From Acidimicrobiales bacterium (GTDB lineage Bacteria; Actinomycetota; Acidimicrobiia; Acidimicrobiales; VFJN01), in contig DATHJB010000024.1 of assembly GCA_035316325.1 (NCBI GenBank), positions 23,462 through 87,461 of the forward strand: a stretch of DNA of 64,000 nt. The letters run 5' to 3'. A model generated the notes under the pieces. That model was not told where the DNA came from. It saw nothing but the letters and a program-made list of their open reading frames with translations, and made no database searches. Both the position numbers and the translations under genes were made by a program. Below are positions 52,175-63,602 of this stretch, in pieces (within the stretch, counting starts at the first letter, position 1; every line of letters starts with the position of its first letter).

Positions 52175-52175
<1 letters not shown>
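51279..52175 (-). CDS. XdhC/CoxI-family protein with C-terminal YHS domain
   Basis: The product (up to 298 residues) has an XdhC/CoxI N-terminal domain (RRGFVTATVVRAEKPTSARPGD, VVGFVGGECARASVQAQ), a Rossmann part (LDIGSHTPREVALSILAEV) and a C-terminal YHS domain (DPVCGMTVAAVESTRHVD, GPGCEQAF). YHS domains carry metal-binding cysteines, so this protein may bring a metal, perhaps copper, together with Mo cofactor. ATG 52175 overlaps the coxL stop (TGATG). The first 20 or so codons lie in palindromic repeat F; ATG 52141 or a later start may be the real one, since the conserved domain begins near AERLRADRR. Confidence 0.82.
52116..52169. repeat. Palindromic repeat, copy F, inside the 5' end of xdhC
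   Basis: GAAATTGCG and CGCAATTTG arms enclose an inner CCCGC/GCGGG hairpin. It is the only copy between codirectional genes and the only one in a reading frame, where it encodes a non-conserved N-terminal extension. Confidence 0.55.
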
Positions 52176-54552
<2,377 letters not shown>

Positions 54553-54553
<1 letters not shown>

Positions 54554-55050
54554 CAGGCCGTGACCTCCTCGGGCGTCGTGGCGGGTGCCGCGGCCTCGTG
54601 CTCGGCGGCCCAGCGGGTGGCGCGCACGATGTTCTCGTAGCCCGTGCAGCGGCAGATCTGGCCGGAGATGGCCACCCGGATCTCCTCGTCGGACGGGTCG
54701 GGGTTGCGGTCGAGCAGCGCCCGGCAGGTCATCATCATCCCGGGGGTGCAGAACCCGCACTGCAGGCCGTGCTCCTGGATGAAGCCCTGCTGGACGGGGT
54801 CGAGCTCGCCGTCGCGCTCCAGGTCCTCCACGGTGCGGACCTCCCGCCCGTGGGCCATGGGCGTGAGCACCGTGCAGCTCTTCACCGGCTCGTCGTCCAT
54901 CCACACCACGCAGGTGCCGCAGTTCGACGTGTCGCAGCCCCAGTGGGTGCCGGTGAGCCCGAGGTGGTCGCGGACGAAGTGCACGAGCAGCAGCCGCGGC
55001 TCGACGTCGCGGGTCACGGCCTCGCCGTTGACGGTCACGGTCACCTGCAT
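54553..55050 (-). CDS. coxS: Form I CO dehydrogenase [2Fe-2S] small subunit CoxS
   Basis: The 165-residue iron-sulfur subunit shows GCDTSNCGTCVVWMDD for the first [2Fe-2S] cluster and CGFCTPGMMM with CRCTGYENIV for the second. It passes electrons from the Mo site to the FAD subunit. It starts 1 bp after the coxM stop and its own stop overlaps the coxL start (TGATG). It is about 50-60% identical by eye to the form II small subunit, so the two clusters are not a recent copy. Confidence 0.95.
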
Positions 55051-55051
55051 G

Positions 55052-55933
55052 TCAGTCCCCTTGTCCGTGGGCTCGGGCGGTTGCCCTGGTCAGCGCCCGG
55101 CCGGTGAGCACCTGGGCGAGGTGCCGCTTGTAGTCCTCGGGGCCGCGCTGGTCGGACACCGGGTTGCAGCCCTCCCCCGCCGCCTCGGCAGCCGCGGCGA
55201 AGCGCTCCTCGGTCGCCGGCCCGCCCCGCAGGAGGTCCTCGGCGGCGGTCGCCCGGAAGTGCGACGCCCCCACCGCGGCGAGGCCGATGCCGACGTCGAC
55301 GACCGTGGTGCCGTCGCTGCCCAGCTGGACGCACGCGCCGGCCGCGGCGACGGCCCAGTCGCCCACCCGGCGCTCGACCTTCTCGTAGGCGCTGCCGGTC
55401 GCCGGGCGGATCGGCACCCGGATCTCGGTGAGGATCTCGCCGTCGTCGACCGCCGTCGTGTACGGCCCCTGGTGGAAGTCGGCGCTGGACACCACCCGCT
55501 CTCCCGACGACGAGCGGATCACCATGGTCGCCCCGACGGCCGCGAACGCCGCCGACAGGTCCTCGGACGGGTCGGCCTGGCAGATCGACCCGCCGACCGT
55601 GCCCCGGTTGCGGACGACCGGGTCGGCGATCACCTTCTCGGCATCGCGGAAGATCGGGAAGTGCTCGAAGGCGACCGGCGACTCCAGCAGGTCGCGGTGA
55701 CGGGCCATCGCCCCGATGCGCAGCTCGTCGCCCTCCTGACGCACGTAGGCGAGATCCGTGAGGTCGTTGATGTCGACCAGGACCTCCGGCCGGGCCAGCC
55801 GCAGCTTCATCATCGGGATCAGGCTGTGGCCGCCGGCGATCAGCCGGGCGTCCGGGCCGTGGCGCTCGAGGAGCGCGATCGCCTCGTCCACGGTGGTCGC
55901 CCGTTCGTACTCGAACGGAGCAGGAACCTGCAT
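55052..55933 (-). CDS. coxM: Form I CO dehydrogenase FAD subunit CoxM
   Basis: The 293-residue flavoprotein starts MQVPAPFEYERATTVDEA and carries AGGHSLIPMMKLRLARPEVLVD and NRGTVGGSICQADPSEDLSAA for FAD binding, with GPEDYKRHLAQVLTGRAL at the C-terminus. It delivers electrons to the respiratory chain. ATG 55933 has AAGGGGG upstream at a good distance; the longer frame to 55999 is not needed. It is first in the form I operon, facing the LysR gene across a 92-bp promoter region. Confidence 0.94.
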   Translation of the reverse strand: MQVPAPFEYERATTVDEAIALLERHGPDARLIAGGHSLIPMMKLRLARPEVLVDINDLTDLAYVRQEGDELRIGAMARHRDLLESPVAFEHFPIFRDAEKVIADPVVRNRGTVGGSICQADPSEDLSAAFAAVGATMVIRSSSGERVVSSADFHQGPYTTAVDDGEILTEIRVPIRPATGSAYEKVERRVGDWAVAAAGACVQLGSDGTTVVDVGIGLAAVGASHFRATAAEDLLRGGPATEERFAAAAEAAGEGCNPVSDQRGPEDYKRHLAQVLTGRALTRATARAHGQGD

Positions 55934-55990
55934 CGTGTCCCCCTTGTTCGTACCCATCGTGAACGTCGCACCGCCCGCACGTTCCGTCAA

Positions 55991-56008
55991 CGAACCCATA
56001 AGGGTTCG
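55991..56008. promoter_or_regulatory. Candidate LysR operator in the coxM/lysR intergenic region
   Basis: CGAACCC-ATAA-GGGTTCG is a perfect 7-4-7 inverted repeat 18 bp upstream of the LysR start. A second, weaker repeat GTTC-N7-GAAC overlaps its left side (55981-55995). Such pairs are typical of LysR-type control regions. Confidence 0.55.
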
Positions 56009-56025
56009 GTTAACTTCGCTGGTTG

Positions 56026-57003
56026 GTGACGCTCACCCAGCTCGAGACCTTCGTGCTCGTCGCTCGGTTGGGCTCGGTCAAGGCGGCCGCGCGCAGCCTG
56101 GGCGTATCGGAGCCGGCGGTGTCGAGCGCGCTCGCGGCGCTGCGCCAGCAGCTGGGCGACAACCTGGTGGAGCGGACGACCCGGGGCATGGAGCTGACAC
56201 CCGGCGGCCGGCGGCTGGTGCCGATCGCCTCCCAGATGGTGGGGTTGGCGGTGGAGGCGGAGGCGGCGATCCGCCAGGCGCAGGGTGCGCCCGAGACGCT
56301 GCGGGTGGTGGGCACGAGCGAGGTGGCCGAGTCGGTGGCGCCCGCGCTGGTGGCGGCGTTCGCGGCGAAGTCGAAGGCCGTGGAGGTGTCGCTCGGGGTG
56401 TGCGTGACCGAGGACATGGCGGCGCTGCTCCAGGAGCGCCTGGCCGACGTGGCGATCGGCCCGCCGCTGGCGAGCGACGGCTTCCCCCGCCTGGAGTGCA
56501 GCCCGCTGTTCCGGTTCCGGCTGATCTTCGTGGCGGCGCCCGAGCACCGGTTGGCGGTCGGGCCGTCGACCGGGGCGACGATCGACCCCGGGGCCCTGGC
56601 CAGGGAGACGTGGCTGGTCGGACCGGACGCGAGCGACGAGCGGTCGCCCGTCGGCGCGCTCCTGGGCCGGCTGCGGGTGCCCGACGAGCACATCCGCATG
56701 TTCCCGAGCCACGCCGCCGCCCTGACCGCCGCCGAGCAGGGCCACGGCGTGGCGCCGGCCGTCGCCCACGTGGTGCTCGACGACCCGGAGCGGAAGGGCC
56801 TGGTGCCGCTGCCGGTGCGGGGGACGCCGGTGGAGCTGCTGTGGCACGTGACGATGCTGGCGTCGGACCGGCGCAGCACCGCGGCCGCCGCCTTCCACCG
56901 CTTCGTCGGCACCCCGGCCGCCACCCGCGCCATGCACACGCCGCTGCGGGGCGTGCCGCCGAGCCGGTTCCGGCCGCCGGTCTACGTCACGCTGTGGAGC
57001 TGA
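56026..57003 (+). CDS. LysR-family transcriptional regulator, divergent from form I CO dehydrogenase
   Basis: The 325-residue protein has the LysR winged HTH at residues 4-62 (TLTQLETFVLVARLGSVKAAA, split by RSLGVSEPAVSSALAALRQQ) and a periplasmic-binding-fold effector domain. It faces coxMSL in the way that the LysR regulator CutR faces the CO dehydrogenase genes cutBCA in Mycobacterium sp. JC1, so activation of the form I operon by CO or starvation is likely. The start is GTG 56026; TTG 56023 is possible. A perfect palindrome lies directly upstream. Confidence 0.88.
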   Translation: MTLTQLETFVLVARLGSVKAAARSLGVSEPAVSSALAALRQQLGDNLVERTTRGMELTPGGRRLVPIASQMVGLAVEAEAAIRQAQGAPETLRVVGTSEVAESVAPALVAAFAAKSKAVEVSLGVCVTEDMAALLQERLADVAIGPPLASDGFPRLECSPLFRFRLIFVAAPEHRLAVGPSTGATIDPGALARETWLVGPDASDERSPVGALLGRLRVPDEHIRMFPSHAAALTAAEQGHGVAPAVAHVVLDDPERKGLVPLPVRGTPVELLWHVTMLASDRRSTAAAAFHRFVGTPAATRAMHTPLRGVPPSRFRPPVYVTLWS

Positions 57004-57027
57004 GGCCGAGCTCCTGTCGAACAGCCG

Positions 57028-57807
57028 TCACCTCTTCATGGCGAACGGGGGGACGCCGGCGAGGCGACCGCCGTCGACCACCAGGGTGGTGCCGGTGACG
57101 AACGCCGAGGCGTCGGAGCACAGCCACACCACGGCGTCGGCCACCTCGTCGGGCTGGCCGACCCGGCGCACCGGCACCGCCGCCGCCGTGCGCTGCTGCG
57201 CCTCGGCGCCGGCCCGGGCCAGGTTGTCGGTGAGGATCGGCCCCGGCGCCACGGCGTTGACCCGGATGCCCTGCTCGGCGTAGTCGAGGGCCGCCACCCT
57301 GGTCAGCCCCTCGAGGCCGTGCTTGGCGGTGGCGTAGGCGGCGAGTCCCCCGACAGCCTGGAGGCCGGCGGTGGACGACATGTTGACGATGGCACCGCCG
57401 CCCGAGGCGAGCATGGCCGGGATCTCGTACTTGAGGCCGAGGAACACGCCTCGCAGGCTGACGGCGTAGGCGCTGTCGAAGGCCTCGACCGACACGTCCG
57501 CCAACGGGGTGGGCGGGTGGCCACCCCCGGCGGCGTTGTTGCAGGCGAAGTCGAGCCGGCCGAAGGCGTCGACCGTCCGGTCCACGAGCCGGGCGACGGC
57601 GTCGGCGTCACCGACGTCGGTGGGGACGGCGAGCGCCGCGACCCCGCTCTCACGCAGCTCGGCGGCCAGGGCGTCGAGCGCCTCCTGGTCGCGGGCGGCC
57701 AGGACCACGTCGGCCCCGGCCCCGGCGAACGCCCGGGCCACCGACGCCCCGATGCCACGGCTGGCACCGGTGACCAGCGCCACCTTGCCCTCGAACGGAC
57801 GGCTCAC
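57028..57807 (-). CDS. SDR-family oxidoreductase
   Basis: The 259-residue classical SDR has [16 protein letters not shown] for NAD(P) binding, [15 protein letters not shown] (NNAG region), NMSSTAG with catalytic Ser, YATAKHGL with Tyr/Lys, and a normal [13 protein letters not shown] end. Substrate unknown. The GTG start overlaps the stop of the NTF2-like gene, so the two form an operon; such pairs often process ring-hydroxyl or keto groups. No TetR-type operator is visible upstream. Confidence 0.88.
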   Translation of the reverse strand: MSRPFEGKVALVTGASRGIGASVARAFAGAGADVVLAARDQEALDALAAELRESGVAALAVPTDVGDADAVARLVDRTVDAFGRLDFACNNAAGGGHPPTPLADVSVEAFDSAYAVSLRGVFLGLKYEIPAMLASGGGAIVNMSSTAGLQAVGGLAAYATAKHGLEGLTRVAALDYAEQGIRVNAVAPGPILTDNLARAGAEAQQRTAAAVPVRRVGQPDEVADAVVWLCSDASAFVTGTTLVVDGGRLAGVPPFAMKR

Positions 57808-58235
57808 GACGGGTCCTGCTGCCGGGGCGGCGGGCCGGGGATCGGGGGCGCGCCGGGGGTGCCGGCGACGAAGCTGTACTGGACGTTGGCGACCTGCCAG
57901 CCGCCGTCGGGCCCCTGCACCACGACCACGGTGGCCCGGGTCGTCTCCGGCACCGGGAAGCCCCGGTAGGCGCCGATCCCGGTCTGGAGGGCGACCACCA
58001 CGGCGGTGGTGCCGTAGGTGCGGACCTGCACGTCCTCGAGGGCGAGCGTCTCGTAGACCAGGTCGCCGGTCTCGTGGCGGGCCATCCACTCCGGGCGGGT
58101 GAGGATGAACCCGAGGGGGCCGACGCCGACGAAGTCGTCGGTGAGGTACCGGTCGACGGACGCCTTGTCGGCGTCGCGCTCGGCGGCGATCCACCGCGCG
58201 AGGAAGGCCGTGATCTCGTCGTTCTGGCTGGACAT
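57804..58235 (-). CDS. NTF2-like (SnoaL/DUF4440-type) protein
   Basis: The 143-residue protein has the cone-shaped alpha+beta pattern: [20 protein letters not shown] helix, then [20 protein letters not shown], then strands around [16 protein letters not shown] and [13 protein letters not shown]. The tail [14 protein letters not shown] is disordered. NTF2-like proteins act as small isomerases or hydrolases, or as ligand carriers. It is coupled by GTGA to the SDR gene and may act on the same molecule. Upstream, TGATCCGGA occurs twice (58252, 58286). Confidence 0.78.
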   Translation of the reverse strand: MSSQNDEITAFLARWIAAERDADKASVDRYLTDDFVGVGPLGFILTRPEWMARHETGDLVYETLALEDVQVRTYGTTAVVVALQTGIGAYRGFPVPETTRATVVVVQGPDGGWQVANVQYSFVAGTPGAPPIPGPPPRQQDPS

Positions 58236-58399
58236 CGTGGTCTCCGTTCCTTGATCCGGACTCTCTGTCCAAACCAGATCGTCGCTGATCCGGAGCCCCG
58301 GGTCGTCACCTCCGAGGAGGGATGTCGACTACCCCACTGGTCCCACTCGGGCCGCGGCCACCTACGCCCGCAGGCGTACAGCGGGGGCCGGGTGGCAGG

Positions 58400-59224
58400 T
58401 CAGGGAGCGTCGGGGAGGACGGTCCAGCCCCGGCCGCCGGCCCGGCCGTACCACCCGCCCGCGGCGAGGGTGCCGCCGTCGACCGGGATGGTGGTGCCGG
58501 TGACGAACCGCGACTGGTCGGAGGCCAGGAACAGGGCGACATCGGCGTAGTCGGCGGGCTGCCCGAAGCGACCCAGCGGGATCCACGCCCCGACCAGGGC
58601 GGGGTCGCGGTCGCCGAGCATCACCTCGGCGGGCGTCTGCAGGGTGTCGGCCATGTCGGGGGCGATGCAGTTCACCCGCACCTTCTGGCGGCCCAGCTCG
58701 ACGGCGAGGCTGCGGGAGAACGCCCACACGGCGGCCTTCAGCCCGGAGTAGACGGCGTTGGCGGGGATGCCCCGGTGCACCTCGACGGTGGTCACGTTCA
58801 CGATGCTGCCGCCGCCCTGGTCGACCATGATCGGGACCACCTGGTGGGTGCAGCGCAGGACGTGCTCCAGGTTGAGCTCGTAGAGGGTGCGCCAGTCGTC
58901 CTCGGTGGTGCGGACGAAGCGGCCGTTGGGGCGGTAGTCGCCCACGTTGTTCACCAGCACGTCGATCCGGCCGCTGGCCTGCTGCTCCCCGGCGACGGCG
59001 ACGAGGTGGGCGACGGTGTCGGGGTCGCGGATGTCGCCCGGCACGGCGACCGCTGTGCCACCCGCCTGCACCACGTCGTCCACCGTGCGGGCGAGCGACG
59101 CCTCGTCGATGTCGTTCGCCACGACGACGGCGCCGGCCTCGGCGAACCGCCGGGTGATGCCCCCGCCGATCCCCGCGGCGCCGCCGGTGACGATCGCGAC
59201 CCGGCCGTCGAGCTCCCCGCTCAC
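58400..59224 (-). CDS. SDR-family oxidoreductase
   Basis: The 274-residue SDR has VTGGAAGIGGGITRRF, VLVNNVGDYRPNGRF, NVTTVEVHRG at the catalytic Ser position (Thr replaces Ser), YSGLKAAVW with Tyr/Lys, and FVTGTTIPVDGGTLAAGGWYG at the end. It follows the luciferase-like gene with a GTGA overlap. The Ser to Thr change at the triad is unusual but found in some active members. The function is probably redox of a hydroxyl group on a CoA- or acid-type intermediate. Confidence 0.88.
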   Translation of the reverse strand: MSGELDGRVAIVTGGAAGIGGGITRRFAEAGAVVVANDIDEASLARTVDDVVQAGGTAVAVPGDIRDPDTVAHLVAVAGEQQASGRIDVLVNNVGDYRPNGRFVRTTEDDWRTLYELNLEHVLRCTHQVVPIMVDQGGGSIVNVTTVEVHRGIPANAVYSGLKAAVWAFSRSLAVELGRQKVRVNCIAPDMADTLQTPAEVMLGDRDPALVGAWIPLGRFGQPADYADVALFLASDQSRFVTGTTIPVDGGTLAAGGWYGRAGGRGWTVLPDAP

Positions 59225-60150
59225 GCGTCGGCTCCCGATGCCGTGACCGCGGCGAAGCGGTCGACCAGCCACGGCAGGCGGCGGGCGGCTTCGGCGGGGT
59301 CCGGGGCCAGGGTGGTCAGCCCGACGTGGATGTCACGGGCGCCGGTGGCCAGGACGTCGGGCACGCCGGCCAGGCTCCGGTCGAGGTCGATGCCGGCATC
59401 GCCCCGCACCAGCGGCAGCGGGGCGCGCACGGTCACCTCGTCGGGGTCGCGGCCGGCCGCGGCGAGTGCCGTCCGGAGCGTGGCGCTGCCGGCGGCGATG
59501 TCGTCGAGCGAGGCGCCCATGAGCGGGATCCAGCCCCGCCCGAAGCGGACGACCCGGTCGAGGTTGCGCTGGTGGAGCGCCCCGCCGATCCAGAGCGGCA
59601 CGCCGCCGGGCTGCGGGGGCGCAGGCCGGCACCACACGTCGGTGACGTGGGCGCCGTCGGCGTCGTAGCTGGCCGGGGCGTCCGACCACAGCGCCGTGCA
59701 CGCCGCCAACGTCTCGTCCAGCAGCCGACCCCGACGGTGGAAGTCGCGGCCCACGGCGTCGTACTCCTCGCGCTGCCAGCCCGGCCCCACGCCGAGGTCG
59801 AGGCGACCGCCGCTGAGCACGTCGAGCGTCGCCGCCGTCTTGGCCAGCACCGCGGCCGGGCGCAGCGGCGCCACGAGGATGCCGGTGCCGAGCCGCACCT
59901 GCTCGGTGACCGCCGCCATGGCGCTGAGCACGGTGAGCGGCTCGAGCCAGGGGGCGTCGGGCCCGGTCGGGAAGCGCCCCCACTGGTAGGCGTCGAGGTT
60001 CGGGCCCAGGATGACGTGGTCGACGACGATGATCCGGTCGATCCCGGCGTCGTCGGCCGCCCGGGCCACGTCGAGCAGCCCCCTCCAGCCGTCGAGGGGG
60101 AACAGCTCCCCGAAGTTGGGGACGAGCAGCGACAGCGTCGGTCGGGTCAC
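59221..60150 (-). CDS. LLM-class (luciferase-like) flavin-dependent oxidoreductase
   Basis: The 309-residue TIM-barrel protein has the family segments RIIVVDHVILGPNLDAYQWG, VRLGTGILVAPLRPAAVLAKTAATLDVLSGGRLDLGVGPGW and VPLWIGGALHQRNLDR. It probably uses F420H2 or FMN for a monooxygenase or reductase step. AGGAGGATC gives a strong ribosome site for GTG 60150. A CCAAGCGCTTGG palindrome is 18 bp upstream. It is coupled to the downstream SDR gene by GTGA. Confidence 0.88.
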   Translation of the reverse strand: MTRPTLSLLVPNFGELFPLDGWRGLLDVARAADDAGIDRIIVVDHVILGPNLDAYQWGRFPTGPDAPWLEPLTVLSAMAAVTEQVRLGTGILVAPLRPAAVLAKTAATLDVLSGGRLDLGVGPGWQREEYDAVGRDFHRRGRLLDETLAACTALWSDAPASYDADGAHVTDVWCRPAPPQPGGVPLWIGGALHQRNLDRVVRFGRGWIPLMGASLDDIAAGSATLRTALAAAGRDPDEVTVRAPLPLVRGDAGIDLDRSLAGVPDVLATGARDIHVGLTTLAPDPAEAARRLPWLVDRFAAVTASGADA

Positions 60151-60168
60151 GATCCTCCTCCTAGCCGG

Positions 60169-60180
60169 CCAAGCGCTTGG
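60169..60180. promoter_or_regulatory. KstR2-like palindromic operator upstream of the LLM gene
   Basis: CCAAGCGCTTGG is a perfect 12-bp palindrome. It fits the core CAAGnnCTTG of the mycobacterial KstR2 motif. It differs from the 11 TRACRY sites, so a separate TetR-type regulator is implied. Confidence 0.5.
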
Positions 60181-60242
60181 TGCGGGCCGGGGAGGACACG
60201 ATGCCACACCGCGGTGGTGTTCGGGGAGCCCGTCCCGTCAGG

Positions 60243-61619
60243 TCACGACCAGGCGGCCGCGGGCACCGGGGCAGGCTGGTCGGCGCGGCGGCGGGCCACC
60301 ATCGACTCCACGATCTCGCCGGTGCGCACCGCCACGTTCGACAGCAGGGACGACGAGATCCCGTGCGTGTGCTCGGTGCCGCCCTGCAGGTAGATCGCCG
60401 CCCGCGACGGCTCGCCGAGCTGGAGCCGGTAGTCGCGGTGGACGACCGGGGCACCGTCGGGCCGGCGCTCCACCAGGCCGGCGGCGTCGCCCAGCAGCGT
60501 CGACGGGTCGCTCGGGCGGTAGCCGGTGGCATAGACCAGCGCGTCGACCTCCAGGCTCTCGACCGAGCGGTCGGTGAGCGACTGCACCGCCACCCGCAGG
60601 CCCCCGGCGGTCTCGTCGACGCCCACGATCCGCGAGGCGTTCATCATCCGCAGCCGGCGGGCGCCCGTGACCCGCTCGCGGTACTCGCGGCGGTACAGGT
60701 CCTCGATCAGCTCCGTGTCGACCACCGAGTAGTTGGTGTTGCGGTGGTAGTCGAACAGCAGGCGCTTCACGTCCTCGTCGGCGCCGAAGTACTCGTCCAC
60801 GGCGGCCGGGTCGAAGATGCGGTTGGCGAACGGGGTGTCGTCGGAGGGCGCGTAGCCGTAGCGGGTGAAGACCGAGCACACCTCGGCGCTCGGGAACGTC
60901 TCGTGGAGGTAGGCGACCACCTCGGCCGCGCTCTGGCCGGCGCCGACCACCACGAAGCGCTGCGGCGCGGGGTGGCGGGGGAACGCCCGGGCCCGGTGCA
61001 GCAGTTCCAGGTTGTGCCACACCCGGCGGCCCAACGTCGCGCCGGCCGGGATCCGGGGGACGAGCCCGGCCGCCACGACGACATCACGGGCGCGCCGGGT
61101 GCGGCGTTGCCCGTCCGCCTCGCTGACCACGTCGAACGCCGCCACCTGACCGCCGGCGAAGACCGGCTCGATGCCCACCACCTGCTCGCCGTAGCCGACC
61201 GGGTGGGAGACGCGGGCCGCGGCCCACTCGAGGTAGTCGTGGAACTCGATGCGGAGCGGGAAGAGGGTCTTGTGGTTGATGAACTCGACCAGGCGGCGGC
61301 GCTCGTGGAGGTAGGCGAGGAAGCTGAAGTCGCTCGACGGGTTGCGCATCGTGACCAGGTCCTTCAGGAACGAGACCTGCATGGTGGCGTCGTCGATGAG
61401 CATCCCTCGGTGCCAGCCGAAGGCGCTCTGGCGCTCGACGAACGTGGCGGTCAGCGGTGGGTCCGCCGTGGCGCGGTTGTGCTCCTCCACCGCGATGGCG
61501 AGGGCCAGGTTGGAGGGGCCGAAGCCGACGCCGAGGAGATCGGTGGTGCCGGTGGTGCCGGTGGTGCCGGTGGTGCCGGGGCTGTCGGCGGTGCGGGCGG
61601 TGTCGCTGTGGGCCGTCAC
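60243..61619 (-). CDS. L-lysine/L-ornithine N-monooxygenase (siderophore biosynthesis)
   Basis: The 458-residue flavoprotein starts with an FAD motif [20 protein letters not shown], has [25 protein letters not shown], the NADPH motif [31 protein letters not shown], and [17 protein letters not shown] near the end. It hydroxylates the side-chain amine of lysine or ornithine to give a hydroxamate iron ligand. A (GTT)4 linker from a 9-bp tandem repeat precedes the FAD domain. Its GTG start overlaps the MbtH-like stop. Whether Lys or Orn is used cannot be decided by eye. Confidence 0.93.
   Translation of the reverse strand: MTAHSDTARTADSPGTTGTTGTTGTTDLLGVGFGPSNLALAIAVEEHNRATADPPLTATFVERQSAFGWHRGMLIDDATMQVSFLKDLVTMRNPSSDFSFLAYLHERRRLVEFINHKTLFPLRIEFHDYLEWAAARVSHPVGYGEQVVGIEPVFAGGQVAAFDVVSEADGQRRTRRARDVVVAAGLVPRIPAGATLGRRVWHNLELLHRARAFPRHPAPQRFVVVGAGQSAAEVVAYLHETFPSAEVCSVFTRYGYAPSDDTPFANRIFDPAAVDEYFGADEDVKRLLFDYHRNTNYSVVDTELIEDLYRREYRERVTGARRLRMMNASRIVGVDETAGGLRVAVQSLTDRSVESLEVDALVYATGYRPSDPSTLLGDAAGLVERRPDGAPVVHRDYRLQLGEPSRAAIYLQGGTEHTHGISSSLLSNVAVRTGEIVESMVARRRADQPAPVPAAAWS
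61541..61576. repeat. 9-bp tandem repeat, four copies, in the N-monooxygenase gene
   Basis: CGGTGGTGC repeats four times in a row and encodes a Gly-Thr-Thr linker. Copy number could vary between strains without a frameshift. Confidence 0.7.
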
Positions 61620-61861
61620 GAAGGGGTTCCGCCGGCCGGGACGGCGTCGGCGGCCGCGGCCTCCATCGAGAGGACCAGGCTGCGGGGCCGCATGTCGGTC
61701 CAGTGCTCGTTCACGTAGGCGAGGCAGGCGTCGCGGGTGTCGCGGTCGTGGACGATCGTCCACCCGGCGGGGACTTCGGCGAATGCCGGCCAGAGCGAGT
61801 GTTGGCCCTCGTCGTTGACGAGGACGAGGAACGTGCCGTCGGGATCGTCGAAGGGGTTCAT
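61616..61861 (-). CDS. MbtH-like protein
   Basis: The 81-residue protein is a typical MbtH family member with [20 protein letters not shown] (first 20 residues), [14 protein letters not shown], and [14 protein letters not shown]. MbtH proteins are small partners of NRPS adenylation domains, so an NRPS should be encoded just outside the window. It is the first gene of the minus-strand siderophore unit and lies next to a divergent promoter with an iron-box-like half site. Confidence 0.93.
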   Translation of the reverse strand: MNPFDDPDGTFLVLVNDEGQHSLWPAFAEVPAGWTIVHDRDTRDACLAYVNEHWTDMRPRSLVLSMEAAAADAVPAGGTPS

Positions 61862-61886
61862 GGGGTTTGAGCCGCCCTTATGTTCG

Positions 61887-61908
61887 ATGTTAGGTTCACT
61901 TACTATCG
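61887..61908. promoter_or_regulatory. Divergent siderophore promoter with IdeR/DtxR-like half site
   Basis: TTAGGTT (61890-61896) matches the left half of the IdeR/DtxR box; the right half is poor. It overlaps -10-like boxes in both directions: TACTAT (61901-61906) for the ABC gene and TAACAT (61892-61887) for the mbtH side. Confidence 0.45.
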
Positions 61909-61934
61909 GACGGGGACGGGCTGGTGTCAACCGG

Positions 61935-63602
61935 ATGGGCGCGGACGACGCTCGACCAGCGAGCGTGCTGCGGCGCGCCCTGCGGGCCCAGCGGCCGACC
62001 GTCCTGCTGGCGGCGGCGCTGGTCACCCTCCACCAGACGGCCGAGGTCCTCGTGCCGCTGACCATCGGCGTCATCATCGATCGGGGCATCGCTCCCGGCG
62101 ACTCCGGGCAGACCGTGCGCTGGCTGCTGGTGCTCGCCGGGCAGTTCGTCGTGCTGTCGGCCTCCGGCTGCACGGGCGTGTACGTCGACGAACGGGCCCG
62201 CATGGGGGCCACCCACACCGCCCGCACCGAGCTGGCGGCCCGGGTGCTCGACGCGCGGGGCGGCGTCGAGCGGGCGCTGCCGGGCGAGGTCGTCAGCCTC
62301 TCGACGGTCGAGACCACCCGCATCGGCGACGGAGTGGGCGCCGTGATCATGGCGATCGGCGCGGTCGCCGGCGTGGTCGTGGGCGCCGTCATCCTGTTCG
62401 TGATCTCCGTGTGGCTGGGGCTGGTGGTGGTCGTCGGGCTGCCGCTGGTGCTGCTGGTGGTGCAGGTGCTGGCCGAACCGCTCGTCGCCCGGGCGTCCGC
62501 CCACCAGGACGCCGTCGGCGTCGCCTCGGGCGTGGCCGCCGACCTGTTCCGGGGCCTGCGGGTGCTCAAGGGGCTGGGCGCCGACTGGCCGGCCTCTGCC
62601 CGGTACCGCTCGGCCAGCCGGTCGGCCCTGCGAGCGGGGCTCGACGCCAACCGGGCGCGGTCGACCTACGCCGGCTTCACGGTCACGATCGCCAGCGTGT
62701 TCGTGGTGCTGGTGACGTGGCTGGGCGCTCGGCAGGCCCTGGATGGCCGCATCGGCATCGGGGCGCTGGTCACCGCGCTGGGCGTCACGTCGTTCCTGGT
62801 GGGACCGCTGGGGCGCCTGGCGCTGGCGGGCAGCGAGATCGCCCAGGCGAGGGCGTCATCGGCGCACCTCGACGCGGCCTTGGGCGCGCCCTTCGCCGTG
62901 GTCGACGGCCCGGCCGTGGTGCCGGGTGACGGCGGGGTGCCGGCCTTGGCGATCGTGGGCCTGGAGCACCGGACGCTGGCGGGGGTGTCGCTGTCGGTGG
63001 GCCCCGGCGAGCTGGTGGGGGTGGTGGCCGACCCGGTCGACCTGGCGGCGCTCGTCGAGTGCCTCGACCGCAGCAGCGACCCGGCGGGCGGGCAGATCCT
63101 GCTCGACGACGTGGTCCACGCTGCGCTGGGCCTGGACGACGCGCGGCGGCTGGTCGTCGTCGCCCACCACGACGCTCCCCTGTTCGGCGACTCGATCGGC
63201 GCCAACGTGTCGTCGGCCCGGGCGATGGCGGCGGCGTGCCTGGACGACGTGCTGGCTGTGGTGCCGGGCGGCATCGACGGCGTGCTGACCGAGGAGGGCC
63301 GCTCGCTGTCGGGGGGCCAACGCCAGCGGGTCGCCCTGGCCCGGGCGCTCGCCACCGAGGCGCCGGTGCTGGTGCTCCACGAGCCGACCACCGCCGTCGA
63401 CACCGCCACCGAGCAGCGCATCGCCTCGGGTGTACGTGCGCTGCGAGCGGGGCGGACGACGCTGTTGCTGACGTCGAGCCCGACGCTGCTCGCGTGTGCC
63501 GACCGGGTGGTGCTGGTCGCCGCCGGCCAGGTCGTCGCCTCCGGCTCCCACGCCACGCTGGCGCTCACCGAGGCCCGCTACCGCGCGGCGGTCCTGGGAT
63601 GA
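61935..63602 (+). CDS. ABC transporter half-transporter (TMD-NBD) with degenerate Walker A, siderophore-export type
   Basis: The 555-residue protein has six predicted TM segments in residues about 20-310 ([39 protein letters not shown]) and a C-terminal nucleotide-binding domain. The NBD keeps the signature [15 protein letters not shown], but Walker A reads [17 protein letters not shown], without GKS/T, and Walker B has LHEPTTAVD instead of LDEP. ATP hydrolysis by this subunit is doubtful, so it likely heterodimerises with another half. It is divergent from the siderophore genes. Export of the siderophore is the natural role, by context. Confidence 0.85.
   Translation: MGADDARPASVLRRALRAQRPTVLLAAALVTLHQTAEVLVPLTIGVIIDRGIAPGDSGQTVRWLLVLAGQFVVLSASGCTGVYVDERARMGATHTARTELAARVLDARGGVERALPGEVVSLSTVETTRIGDGVGAVIMAIGAVAGVVVGAVILFVISVWLGLVVVVGLPLVLLVVQVLAEPLVARASAHQDAVGVASGVAADLFRGLRVLKGLGADWPASARYRSASRSALRAGLDANRARSTYAGFTVTIASVFVVLVTWLGARQALDGRIGIGALVTALGVTSFLVGPLGRLALAGSEIAQARASSAHLDAALGAPFAVVDGPAVVPGDGGVPALAIVGLEHRTLAGVSLSVGPGELVGVVADPVDLAALVECLDRSSDPAGGQILLDDVVHAALGLDDARRLVVVAHHDAPLFGDSIGANVSSARAMAAACLDDVLAVVPGGIDGVLTEEGRSLSGGQRQRVALARALATEAPVLVLHEPTTAVDTATEQRIASGVRALRAGRTTLLLTSSPTLLACADRVVLVAAGQVVASGSHATLALTEARYRAAVLG
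62972..63171 (+). repeat. 200-bp direct repeat, copy 1 (NBD start of the first ABC gene)
   Basis: This stretch encodes the degenerate Walker A region of the first half-transporter and recurs at 63801-64000 with 6 mismatches in 200 bp (97% identity). Confidence 0.85.

Noticed and set aside
60201..60220. CACCGCGGTG palindrome after the N-monooxygenase gene as an operator
   Set aside because: It lies at the 3' end of that gene and more likely forms part of a weak terminator; no start codon is appropriately placed except the LLM gene, which has the stronger CCAAGCGCTTGG site.
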